64,000 bases of DNA from Actimicrobium antarcticum (GTDB lineage: Bacteria > Pseudomonadota > Gammaproteobacteria > Burkholderiales > Burkholderiaceae_D). Below are positions 54,294-62,317 of this stretch, in pieces. The first letter of the stretch is position 1; each line of letters opens with the position of its first letter. The notes beneath the pieces are model-generated. The model had not been told where the DNA came from. It did no database searches and saw only the letters and a list, made by a program, of their open reading frames with translations. The DNA lies in contig NZ_BAAAZE010000007.1 of assembly GCF_039536745.1 (NCBI RefSeq), forward strand, positions 1 to 64,000. The letters run 5' to 3'. Made by a program: the position numbers and the translations under genes.

Positions 54294-56603
54294 ATGACTG
54301 AACAAGCCACCCTGTTTGACGGCACCACACCGGACGCTGCCGAAACCCTGACCCTCGCCACCTTCGCCGAGCGCGCCTATCTCGACTACGCGATTTCGGT
54401 CGTCAAGGGGCGCGCCCTGCCCGATGTCAGCGATGGCCAGAAACCGGTGCAGCGCCGCATTCTGTTTGCGATGAACCAGCTCGGCCTGACCGCCGCCGCC
54501 AAACCGCGCAAGTCGGCGGCGGTGGTCGGCGATGTGCTCGGCAAACTGCATCCGCATGGCGACCAGTCGGTCTACGACGCGCTGGTGCGGATGGCGCAGG
54601 GATTTTCATTGCGCTATCCATTGATCGATGGCCAGGGCAATTTCGGTTCACGCGATGGCGATGGCGCGGCCGCGATGCGCTACACCGAAGCGCGACTGAC
54701 GCCGATTTCCAGCCTGCTGCTCGACGAGATCGATCAGGGCACGGTCAACTTCCAGCCGAACTACGATGGCTCGACCGAAGAACCGACGCTGCTGCCAGGT
54801 CGCCTGCCGTTCGTGCTGCTCAACGGCGCATCCGGTATCGCGGTCGGCATGGCAACCGAAATCCCGTCGCATAATTTGCGCGAGGTGGCGCAAGCCGCGG
54901 TCGCATTGATCCGTAACCCGGCGCTGACGCATGCGGAGTTGATGGGGCTGATTCCCGGTCCGGATTTCCCGAGTGGCGGGCAGATCATCACCTCGGCGGC
55001 GGCGCTGTCGGAGATGTACCAGAGCGGACGTGGCTCGCTGAAGGTGCGGGCACTCTGGAAGATCGAAGAGCTGGCGCGCGGCCAGTGGCAAGCCGTGGTG
55101 ACCGAACTGCCGCACGGCACCTCGGCCCAGAAAGTTCTCGAAGAAATCGAAGAACTGACCAACCCGAAAATCAAGCTCGGCAAGAAAGCCCTGTCGCCCG
55201 ACCAGATGGCGCAGAAGCAGCTGATGCTGTCGCTGCTGGACGCGGTGCGCGACGAATCGGGCCGCGAGGCGCCGGTACGGCTGGTGTTCGAACCGAAATC
55301 CAAGAATCAGGATCAGACCGAGTTCACCAACATGCTGCTGGCGCAGACCTCGCTGGAAACCAGCGCCTCGATCAATCTGGTAATGATCGGCGGCGATGGC
55401 CGACCACGTCAAAAGGGGCTGGGCGAGATCCTGCGCGAGTGGATCGACTTCCGTTTTGCGACCGTCACCCGGCGCAGCCATTTCCGCCTGAAAAAAGTCG
55501 AGGACCGCATCCACATCCTCGAAGGCCGCGAAACCATCCTGCTCAACATCGACGAAGTCATTCGCATCATCCGCGAATCGGATGAGCCGAAACCGGCGCT
55601 GATGGCGGCCTTCAATTTATCGGACCGGCAGGCCGAAGACATCCTCGAAATCCGCCTGCGCCAATTGGCCCGACTCGAAGCCATCAAGATCCAGCAGGAG
55701 CTGGCAGGCTTGCGCACAGAAAAAAGTACGCTGGAAGAGTTGCTCAACAATCCGGGCGCGATGAAGAAGTTGATCATCAAGGAAATCGACGCCGATGAAA
55801 AGCGCTTCGGCGATGCCCGCCGCACCCTGATCGAGGCGGCCGAACGCGCCACGGTGGAGCAGAAAGTGGTCGATGAAGCCGTGACGGTGGTGATTTCACA
55901 AAAAGGCTGGCTGCGCGCGCGCACCGGCCATGGCCACGATCCGGCCCAGTTTGCGTTCAAGGCCGGCGACGGCCTGCAAGCAACCTTCGAGTGCCGCACG
56001 CTCGACACGTTGCTGGCATTCGGCTCGAACGGTCGCATCTATTCGGTCCCGGTATCCGGCCTGCCCGGCGCGCGCGGCGACGGCGCACCGATCAGTTCGA
56101 TGGTCGAACTGGCCAGCGGCAGCAGCGTGCTGCATTACTTTGCCGGACCTGCCGACACCACGATGCTGATCGCCTCGAACGCCGGGTACGGCTTCATTGC
56201 GCGGACCAGCGACATGGTCAGCCGGCTCAAGGCCGGCAAGGCCTTCATCACGCTCGACGCCGGTGACGTGCCGCTGCCGCCACGCGTGCTGACACCGACC
56301 GCCAGTGCGCTGGCTTGCCTGTCCGAAAAAGGTCGGCTGCTGGTATTCGGGCTGGAAGAACTGAAGACCATGAGTGGTGGTCGCGGCATGATCCTGATGG
56401 ACCTGGAGGACGGTGAAAAACTGCTGGCGGCGCAACCGATCAGCCAGCGCGGCGTAGTCGTGTCCGGCATCGGGCGTGGTGCCAAGGCACAGGATGTCAG
56501 CCTGTCGGCGAGCGGACTGGCGCTGCACATCAACAAGCGGGCGCGCAAGGGCAAGCCACTGGAATCGAGACTAAAACCGCAGACACTGGTCGCCATTGCA
56601 TGA
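54294..56603 (+). CDS. parC: DNA topoisomerase IV subunit A
   Basis: A 769-residue breakage-reunion subunit. The active-site Tyr is Y130 in AAAMRYTEARLTPIS. The quinolone-resistance region reads HPHGDQSVYDALVRMAQ; its position equivalent to ParC Ser80 is Gln-Ser. The C-terminal part is the DNA-wrapping beta-pinwheel. It begins 16 bp after the lytic transglycosylase and its stop overlaps the MBL hydrolase start (ATGA). Confidence 0.98.
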   Translation: MTEQATLFDGTTPDAAETLTLATFAERAYLDYAISVVKGRALPDVSDGQKPVQRRILFAMNQLGLTAAAKPRKSAAVVGDVLGKLHPHGDQSVYDALVRMAQGFSLRYPLIDGQGNFGSRDGDGAAAMRYTEARLTPISSLLLDEIDQGTVNFQPNYDGSTEEPTLLPGRLPFVLLNGASGIAVGMATEIPSHNLREVAQAAVALIRNPALTHAELMGLIPGPDFPSGGQIITSAAALSEMYQSGRGSLKVRALWKIEELARGQWQAVVTELPHGTSAQKVLEEIEELTNPKIKLGKKALSPDQMAQKQLMLSLLDAVRDESGREAPVRLVFEPKSKNQDQTEFTNMLLAQTSLETSASINLVMIGGDGRPRQKGLGEILREWIDFRFATVTRRSHFRLKKVEDRIHILEGRETILLNIDEVIRIIRESDEPKPALMAAFNLSDRQAEDILEIRLRQLARLEAIKIQQELAGLRTEKSTLEELLNNPGAMKKLIIKEIDADEKRFGDARRTLIEAAERATVEQKVVDEAVTVVISQKGWLRARTGHGHDPAQFAFKAGDGLQATFECRTLDTLLAFGSNGRIYSVPVSGLPGARGDGAPISSMVELASGSSVLHYFAGPADTTMLIASNAGYGFIARTSDMVSRLKAGKAFITLDAGDVPLPPRVLTPTASALACLSEKGRLLVFGLEELKTMSGGRGMILMDLEDGEKLLAAQPISQRGVVVSGIGRGAKAQDVSLSASGLALHINKRARKGKPLESRLKPQTLVAIA

Positions 56604-57664
56604 AGCGGCACCGACCGCGGGCTGCACTGATTGCGGCATTGTTTTGTGCCGGATGCACCGCCACGCCGCCAGTACCGGAGGTGCCATCACCACATGGCAC
56701 CAAGGATGGCTTCCAGAATAATTACCTGCCCGGCCCGCTGATCGGTGGCTCGTTCCTGAAATGGCAATGGGAGCGCATCACGCAGGGCCTGCCAAAACCG
56801 CCTGCCAACAATTACCAGTTCCCGGTCGATACACCGGACCTGGCCTGGCTGGTACAAAACCGCAGCACCACCAGCGCCACCTGGATCGGCCATGCCACCG
56901 TGCTGATGCAGGTCAATGGCGTCAATGTGCTGACCGATCCGATCTTTTCGGAACGGGCATCGCCGGTCAGTTTTTACGGACCGAAGCGCAAGGTGCGGCT
57001 GCCGCTGACAATCGCGCAATTGCCGCATGTCGATGTGGTGCTGATCTCGCACAACCACTACGACCATCTTGATCGCGACAGCGTCGACCAGCTCAACCGG
57101 CAAGCCGGTGGCCCGCCCTTGTTTCTGGTACCGCTAGGATTGAAGGCGTGGATGGCCGATGCCGGCATCACCAATGTGCGCGAACTCGACTGGTGGCAGC
57201 AGACCGATGTGCCCGGACTGGACCTGCATCTGGTACCAGTGCAGCATTGGTCGGCACGCAGCCTGACCGATCGCTTCGAGACGCTGTGGGGTGGCTGGAT
57301 GGTGCGCACTGCCGCCAGCGCGAAGCAGCCGTTTTCCTTCTTCTTTGCCGGCGACACCGGCTACTCGGCCGATTTCACGGACATCGGCAAACGCTTCCCG
57401 ACGGTCGATCTGGCGCTGCTGCCGATCGGGGCGTATGCGCCGCGCTGGTTCATGGCGAAGCAACATATCAATCCGACCGAAGCGGTGCGGATACATCGCG
57501 ATTTGCATGCGACGCGCTCGATCGGGATTCATTGGGGGACGTTCGAATTGACTGATGAGCCGCTGGATGAGCCGCCTAAAGCGCTGATGCAGGCGCTGAG
57601 GGATGCTGCGGTGCCGGTTTCGGAATTCAGCGTGTTGCGGCATGGGGAGACGGTCAGATTTTGA
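56600..57664 (+). CDS. MBL-fold hydrolase, NAPE-PLD/UlaG-like lipoprotein
   Basis: A 354-residue metallo-beta-lactamase-fold enzyme. A short N-terminal hydrophobic segment ends in FCAGC, a plausible lipobox, so it may be a lipoprotein. The metal motif is SHNHYDHLD (H-x-H-x-D-H), with later ligands in VPVQHWSARSLTDR and FFAGDTGYS. The segment WIGHATVLMQVNG places it near N-acylphosphatidylethanolamine phospholipase D. It probably hydrolyses a phosphodiester or lipid at the envelope. It is coupled to parC and followed by the repeat complex. Confidence 0.9.
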   Translation: MKRHRPRAALIAALFCAGCTATPPVPEVPSPHGTKDGFQNNYLPGPLIGGSFLKWQWERITQGLPKPPANNYQFPVDTPDLAWLVQNRSTTSATWIGHATVLMQVNGVNVLTDPIFSERASPVSFYGPKRKVRLPLTIAQLPHVDVVLISHNHYDHLDRDSVDQLNRQAGGPPLFLVPLGLKAWMADAGITNVRELDWWQQTDVPGLDLHLVPVQHWSARSLTDRFETLWGGWMVRTAASAKQPFSFFFAGDTGYSADFTDIGKRFPTVDLALLPIGAYAPRWFMAKQHINPTEAVRIHRDLHATRSIGIHWGTFELTDEPLDEPPKALMQALRDAAVPVSEFSVLRHGETVRF

Positions 57665-57742
57665 GGGGGAAGCTGTCCAGCTGGTCGTATCAACCGGAAC
57701 GTAGGTTTGGCTGCGAAGTTGAACATGGGGTAGGGTTGGTGC

Positions 57743-57872
57743 GCGGTTGGCGGTTGGCGGTTGGCGGTTGGCGGTTGGCGGTTGGCGGCCTGCGGTCTGC
57801 GGTCTGCGGTCTGCGGTCTGCGGTCTGCGGTCTGCGGTCTGCGGTCTGCGGTCTGCGGTCTGCGGTCTGCGG
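57743..57872. repeat. Heptanucleotide tandem array, 18 units in two variants
   Basis: Six exact GCGGTTG units (57743-57784), one transitional GCGGCCT (57785-57791) and eleven exact GCGGTCT units (57792-57868) follow without gaps, ending in a partial GCGG. It begins 79 bp after the MBL gene stop. Seven-base units change reading frame with each copy gained or lost. No real gene is evident across it; open frames through it are the periodic translation of the repeat. Confidence 0.97.
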
Positions 57873-58000
57873 AAGCTAAAACGGGTTGCGCTCCGTTGAT
57901 GCAAGCCGGGGGCGGCCCGGCAGCCGGTCACTTCTTTTTGCTTCGCCAAAAAGCAGTAACCAAGAAAAAGGCGACCGCAAGACCGCTGCCCTGCGGGTTC

Positions 58001-58092
58001 CCAAAAACCGGGTACGGCAAGAGGGAAGCCCGCAAACTCGCTTCGCTCAGACAGTGCGGGCTTCTGATCCTCTTGCCGCACCCGGTTTTTGG
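58001..58092. repeat. 92-nt hairpin in left arm
   Basis: The outer 24-nt halves (58001-58024 and 58069-58092) pair with one mismatch. The inner halves GAAGCCCGCA (58025-58034) and TGCGGGCTTC (58055-58064) pair perfectly. A 4-nt bulge (TGAT) lies on the 3' side and a 20-nt loop contains CTCGCTTCGCTCAGACAG. Compare the equivalent hairpin at 58365-58456. Confidence 0.93.
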
Positions 58093-58208
58093 CAGCGATC
58101 TTTTTATGCGGAATTCAACGTCAAGACCAAGCCAAGCCTTGGAACCAGCGAGATGGTCGTGCTCGCTTTGCGCGAGAAAACTTCCTCGTCGTGATCGACT
58201 TCGAGTTC

Positions 58209-58256
58209 AAAACCAACGTCAAAACCAACGTCAAAACCAACGTCAATACCAAAACC
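58209..58256 (+). repeat. 12-mer tandem repeat at centre of inverted repeat
   Basis: AAAACCAACGTC occurs three times exactly (58209-58220, 58221-58232, 58233-58244), followed by a degenerate unit AATACCAAAACC. It marks the junction between the two inverted arms. Confidence 0.93.
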
Positions 58257-58364
58257 TACAAGGCTTTTACAATCCATCTTTCTCGCGCAAAGCGAGCGTG
58301 ACCCTGATCGAACCACCAAGGCTGGGCTTGGTTTTGAACTTGAATTCCGCATAAAAGAGCGCTG

Positions 58365-58456
58365 CCAAATACCGTGGCTGGGCAGGGGATAAGAGGGCCG
58401 CACTGTCTGAGCGCAGCGAGTTTGCGGCCCTCCCCCTGCCCGGGCACGGTATTTGG
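58365..58456. repeat. 92-nt hairpin in right arm
   Basis: The outer halves 58365-58388 and 58433-58456 pair with two mismatches, and the inner halves GAGGGCCGCA and TGCGGCCCTC pair perfectly. Size, bulge position and loop length equal those of the left-arm hairpin, but many stem bases differ in a compensating way. Confidence 0.93.
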
Positions 58457-58525
58457 GAACCCGCAGGGCAGCGGTCTAGCGGTCGCCTTTTTTTGCTTAC
58501 TTTATTTGGCGAAGCAAAAAAAGTG

Positions 58526-58890
58526 AGCGGCTGCCGGGCCGCACCCGGCTTGCATCCACGGAGCGCAACCCGTTTTAGCTACCGCAGCCCGCGCGTCGCG
58601 GCGACCCGCAAAGCAACCTGACGCATGTTGGGCTTCGCAGCCCAACCTACGACCCAAGGCCGTAACGCCGCCGCGCAAAGAACCGGTTACCGGGCCGCAC
58701 CCGGCTTGGCGCCACGGAGCGCAACCCGTTTTAGCCACCGCAGACCGCGCGTCGTGGCGACCCGCAAAGCAACCTGACGCATGTCGGGCTTCGCAGCCCA
58801 ACCTACGAACCAAGGCAACAACGCCGCCGCGCAAAGAAGCGGCTGCCGGGCCACACCCGGCTTGCCTCCACGGAGCACAACCCTTTTCAG
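58526..58890. repeat. 156-bp tandem direct repeat, about 2.3 units
   Basis: The segment CACCCGGCTTG recurs with a spacing of exactly 156 bp (58542, 58698, 58854), with flanking sequence conserved: GGAGCGCAACCCGTTTTAGC, CGACCCGCAAAGCAACCTGA and a TTGGGCTTCGCAGCCCAA-type palindrome followed by CCTACGA. The first unit merges with the right end of the inverted repeat. The last one runs into the stop codon of the ornithine-cyclodeaminase-like gene. Confidence 0.92.
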
Positions 58891-59811
58891 CTACCGCACA
58901 CCCGCCAGCACCACCCGCGCCGCCGCAAGATCCCACGCCGCCTGCCCCACGGTCTTGAACACCGGCACCACAGGCGTGACCGCAACGTCACCCGACAGCA
59001 TCGACGCCAATCCACGCACCGCCGTCCAGTCAATCCGCGCCTGGATCAGGTCACCCGCTTCATGGTGCGCACCCTCGAGATCATCGACAACGATCTGACG
59101 GGCATGCAATAGCGCCGCCGGGAACTCCACCATGTCCGGCTTGAACGCACCGACGCCGATGGCCAGGGTCGACGCCGCGATATGCGCCGGAATGACAGGC
59201 ATGCGCGAGGTCGTCAGCGCGATCACCAGATCGGTGTGCGGCAGATGATGTTCGAGCATGGCGCTGTCCACGGGGACTGCACTGATCTGCGGATAACGCT
59301 GCCGCAAGGCCGCGCAAAACTGCGCTGTCTTTGCGAAGTCACGCGCCGCCACATGAAACCGGACGATGCCAAAAAATTCGATCAGCGCCGTCACATGCGC
59401 CAGTGCCTGCACGCCGGTGCCGATGATCAAGGCCGACTCTGGCACACGTGGCAGCAAAGTCTGAATGCCCAGCAAGGTCACCGCTGCAGTCCGCCGCGCC
59501 GTCACGGTCGGGCCATCCAGCAGCGCGAGGCGCTGGCCGGTCGCGGTGTCGAAGACCACTACTTCGCCCTGGATCACGGGCAAGCCGTGGCGGGCATTGT
59601 CGGTATGGACGGTCACCAGTTTGGTGACGCCGATATCGCTGGCGGTGGCCGGCATGCATAGCAGCACGCCGCCGCCAGCCAGCGGCACGATCTGTCGTTC
59701 GGGGGCACGGAGTTTTCCGGAGGCCAGTTCGAGCGCGGCGACGGCTATGGCGGGAACCAGCTGGTGATACGGCAGCGCTGCGGCGGTCTGCCCGGCGGTA
59801 AAGAGTCGCAT
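58891..59811 (-). CDS. Ornithine cyclodeaminase/mu-crystallin family enzyme
   Basis: A 306-residue NAD(P)-dependent enzyme. The catalytic-Lys segment GVTKLVTVHTDNARHGLPVI is followed by TARRTAAVTLLG and the nucleotide fold ALIIGTGVQALAHV. The sequence pattern fits delta-1-pyrroline-2-carboxylate reductases at least as well as true ornithine cyclodeaminase. It is the last of a minus-strand group with an aminotransferase, RidA, LysE and a PLP dehydratase. Its stop codon and last codons lie inside the 156-bp repeat. Confidence 0.88.
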   Translation of the reverse strand: MRLFTAGQTAAALPYHQLVPAIAVAALELASGKLRAPERQIVPLAGGGVLLCMPATASDIGVTKLVTVHTDNARHGLPVIQGEVVVFDTATGQRLALLDGPTVTARRTAAVTLLGIQTLLPRVPESALIIGTGVQALAHVTALIEFFGIVRFHVAARDFAKTAQFCAALRQRYPQISAVPVDSAMLEHHLPHTDLVIALTTSRMPVIPAHIAASTLAIGVGAFKPDMVEFPAALLHARQIVVDDLEGAHHEAGDLIQARIDWTAVRGLASMLSGDVAVTPVVPVFKTVGQAAWDLAAARVVLAGVR

Positions 59812-59852
59812 GAAAAAGATCCTGTCGGGACAAAGACCGACAGGCTACAACA

Positions 59853-61046
59853 TCAGAGCCGGGCGGCGATCAGTTTGCCTAATTTTTCGACACCTTCGCG
59901 GATGCGGTCCGGCGTCACCGTCACGAAACTCAGTCGCAAGGCATGGCGTACGGGATCATTGGCATAGAACGGCGCACCCGGTACAAAAGCGACGTTCTGC
60001 GCAATCGCTGCATCCAGCAATTGCATGCTGTCGATATGTTGCGGCAGCGTGACCCAGATGAACATGCCGCCATCGGGTTTGGTCCACGTCACACCCGCCG
60101 GAAAGAACTCGGCCAGCGCCGCCAGCATCGCATCACACCGGGCCGCATACAGCGCGCGGGTGGCCGGAATATGCTGATCCAGGAAGCCATCCTTGATCAC
60201 TTCGTGCACCACCATCTGGGTCAGTTGCGCGGTGTGCAGGTCGCTGGCCTGCTTGGCCTGTTCGAGCTTGCGCACCAGCGGTTGCGGTGCGACCACGTAG
60301 CCGAGACGGATGCCTGGCGTGAGCGTTTTGGAAAATGATCCCATGTAGATCACGCCTTCCGGATGCATCGTCAGCATGGTCGGCAACGGCGTGGCGCGGT
60401 AGTTCAGTGCGCCATACGGATCGTCCTCGATCAGCGGCAAACCAAGACGGGCGCAGATATCCACCAGCGCCACGCGGCGTTCGAGCGACAACGTGCGGCC
60501 GGTCGGGTTCTGAAAATTCGGCAGTGCATACAGCAATCGGGCACCGACACCCAGCGTCTCTACCGCCTCCGGCAACAGGCCGCCATCATCGGTCGGCAAC
60601 GAGACAAATTCGGGACCGTAGACGGAGAACGCCTGCAGCGCACCCAGATAGCTGGGCGTTTCGACCAGCACCTTGCTGCCCTCATCGATGAACACCTTGC
60701 CCAGCAAATCCAGCCCCTGCTGCGAGCCCGACACCATCAGCACCTGCTCCGGCGAGATCGTCACGCCATCGATCGACAGTGAATTGGCGACCCATTCGCG
60801 CAGCGGCAAATAGCCATCGGTCGGACCATATTGCAGCGCTACGCGGCCGTTGGTCGACAGCACCTTGTCGAAGGCTGCCTGCATGCGCTCGATGGGGAAG
60901 GTATCCGGCGATGGCAGGCCGCCGGCAAACGAAATGACTTCCGGGCGCATCGTGATTTTCAGGATTTCGCGGATCACGGAGCTTTGCAGCCGTTGCGCGC
61001 GTTCGGCAAAGTGCCACTGGATTGGGGTTGGTGTGTGGGTGTTCAT
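59853..61046 (-). CDS. PLP-dependent aminotransferase, 2-aminoadipate type
   Basis: A 397-residue fold-type I aminotransferase of the class I/II group. The start ITMRPEVISFAGGLPSPDTFP is typical of the LysN/2-aminoadipate transaminase subgroup. The PLP Lys is in YMGSFSKTLTPGIRLGYV, and the phosphate-binding Arg region follows. It transfers amino groups between an aliphatic or aromatic amino acid and 2-oxoglutarate; the donor is not resolvable here. It lies 41 bp upstream of the OCD-like gene. Confidence 0.92.
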   Translation of the reverse strand: MNTHTPTPIQWHFAERAQRLQSSVIREILKITMRPEVISFAGGLPSPDTFPIERMQAAFDKVLSTNGRVALQYGPTDGYLPLREWVANSLSIDGVTISPEQVLMVSGSQQGLDLLGKVFIDEGSKVLVETPSYLGALQAFSVYGPEFVSLPTDDGGLLPEAVETLGVGARLLYALPNFQNPTGRTLSLERRVALVDICARLGLPLIEDDPYGALNYRATPLPTMLTMHPEGVIYMGSFSKTLTPGIRLGYVVAPQPLVRKLEQAKQASDLHTAQLTQMVVHEVIKDGFLDQHIPATRALYAARCDAMLAALAEFFPAGVTWTKPDGGMFIWVTLPQHIDSMQLLDAAIAQNVAFVPGAPFYANDPVRHALRLSFVTVTPDRIREGVEKLGKLIAARL

Positions 61047-61153
61047 TCTGGTCCCGGTGAGTGGAATGATCAGGCCTGCTTTTGGCTGCCCTGGGGGAAC
61101 GGAACAACGCCGGGTAGGCGCTGTTCCGTGTGCTTCTTTTTATAGCAGAAAAA

Positions 61154-61612
61154 TCAGGCGATCTCGGCAATCATTTCGATTTCAACGCAAGCGCCCATCG
61201 GGATCTGCGCCACGCCAAACGCGGACCGCGCATGGATGCCCTGCTCGCCAAACAGTTCGCCGATCAGTTCGGAGGCGCCGTTGGTGACCAGGTGCTGCTC
61301 GGTAAAGTCGCCGGTCGAATTGACCAGGCTCATCAGTTTGACGATGCGTCTGACGCGGGTCAGGTCACCGCCGCAAGCGGCCTGCAACGTGGCGATCAGG
61401 TCGATGGCAACGGCGCGCGCCGCCAGTTTGCCTTCTTCGGTAGTGATGTTCTTGCCGAACTGGCCGACCCAGACCTTGCCGTCTTTTTTGGCGATGTGAC
61501 CGGACAGGAACACGGTGTTGCCAGTCTGGACCGACATCACGTAGGCGGCAGCAGGAACGGCGACGGCCGGCAGCGTGATGTTGAGTTCGGTCAGTTTGTC
61601 GTAAATGGACAT
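61154..61612 (-). CDS. RidA-family enamine/imine deaminase
   Basis: From the ATG at 61612 (MSIYDKLTELNITLP) the product is 152 residues of the longer RidA subfamily. A conserved core includes VFLSGHIAKKDGKVWVGQFG, the GASELIGELFGEQGIHAR stretch with the conserved Arg, and PMGACVEIEMIAEI at the end. RidA proteins hydrolyse reactive 2-aminoacrylate-type enamines made by PLP dehydratases. One such enzyme is encoded at 62318-63295, which supports a housekeeping role for this pair. Confidence 0.93.
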   Translation of the reverse strand: MSIYDKLTELNITLPAVAVPAAAYVMSVQTGNTVFLSGHIAKKDGKVWVGQFGKNITTEEGKLAARAVAIDLIATLQAACGGDLTRVRRIVKLMSLVNSTGDFTEQHLVTNGASELIGELFGEQGIHARSAFGVAQIPMGACVEIEMIAEIA

Positions 61613-61714
61613 GCGGTACTCCAGAAAAAAATCGCCGGCGGCACCTGCCACCGGCCAATAAAAAAGCAGGGTTGGATTATCTCAAAGATTCGGTGCGCCA
61701 CCCGGAAACCAGCA

Positions 61715-62317
61715 TCACAACCAGATCGCCACTGCCGAATACAGCGTCAGCACCACCATCACCACACAAAAAACGCGCTGCCATTTCGGCTCCGCCAGAA
61801 AGCGCCGCAGCACCGAACCGGCGCCGGCCCAGACACTGACGCAGGGCAGATTAATCGCGCCAAACACCAGGCAAAACAGTGCAATCGACAGCCATACCGG
61901 TTGCACCACGGGCAGAAATGCTGCCACACCGGTCACGGCCATGACCCATGCTTTTGGATTGACGAACTGGAATAGCGCTGCGCCGAAAAACGTCATCGGT
62001 CGCTGGTTTTCATCGACGCGCTGCCGGAATGCGATGCTGCGCAACTGCCACGCCAGATACACCAGATAGCCGGAACCGGCGACTTTGAGCGCGACGTGCA
62101 AGGTGGGCATCGCCAGGATCAGGCTGCCGATGCCCAGCGCGCACAAGGCCAGCATCACCGCAAAACCGAAGGTAATGCCGAGCATGTGCGGGATCGAGCG
62201 CTTGAAGCCAAAGCGGATGCCCGAGGACGTCAGCATGATGTTGTTCGGCCCCGGCGTGATCGACGAGACAAAAGCAAACACGGCCAGCGGAAAAAGTGAC
62301 GAGAAAAGTGAGTCCAT
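61715..62317 (-). CDS. LysE-family amino-acid exporter
   Basis: A 200-residue membrane protein with about six helices and the LysE/RhtB mark SSITPGPNNIMLTSSGIRFG near the N-terminus, then GSGYLVYLAWQL and NPKAWVMAVTGVAAF. It exports an amino acid or related metabolite. It directly follows the threonine-dehydratase-like gene (the upstream stop begins at 62320), so the two are cotranscribed. The substrate is unknown. Confidence 0.92.
   Translation of the reverse strand: MDSLFSSLFPLAVFAFVSSITPGPNNIMLTSSGIRFGFKRSIPHMLGITFGFAVMLALCALGIGSLILAMPTLHVALKVAGSGYLVYLAWQLRSIAFRQRVDENQRPMTFFGAALFQFVNPKAWVMAVTGVAAFLPVVQPVWLSIALFCLVFGAINLPCVSVWAGAGSVLRRFLAEPKWQRVFCVVMVVLTLYSAVAIWL

Larger units (their letters stand above)
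57875..58579. repeat. 705-bp imperfect inverted repeat
   Basis: The left arm beginning GCTAAAACGGGTTGCGCTCC at 57875 matches the reverse complement of the right arm ending at 58579 along nearly its whole length, to a centre near 58227. Conserved segments include TTTGCTTCGCCAAA, GACCGCTGCCCTGCGGGTTC and CTCGCTTTGCGCGAGAAA. The spacer is a tandem 12-mer. Each arm carries its own 92-nt hairpin. This looks like two divergent copies of one mobile or amplifying noncoding element in opposite orientation. Confidence 0.93.

Noticed and set aside
57743..57872. Possible CRISPR array
   Set aside because: Units are 7 bp and contiguous with no spacers, and no cas gene is present.
57661..58354. Frames reading LRSAVCG or RRPQTAD repeats
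   Set aside because: They arise from the heptamer array read in each frame and continue into noncoding repeat arms.
58502..58936. A 144-residue Cys/Gly/Ala-rich minus-strand protein
   Set aside because: It is the translation of the 156-bp tandem repeat and right inverted arm; the protein repeats follow the DNA period.
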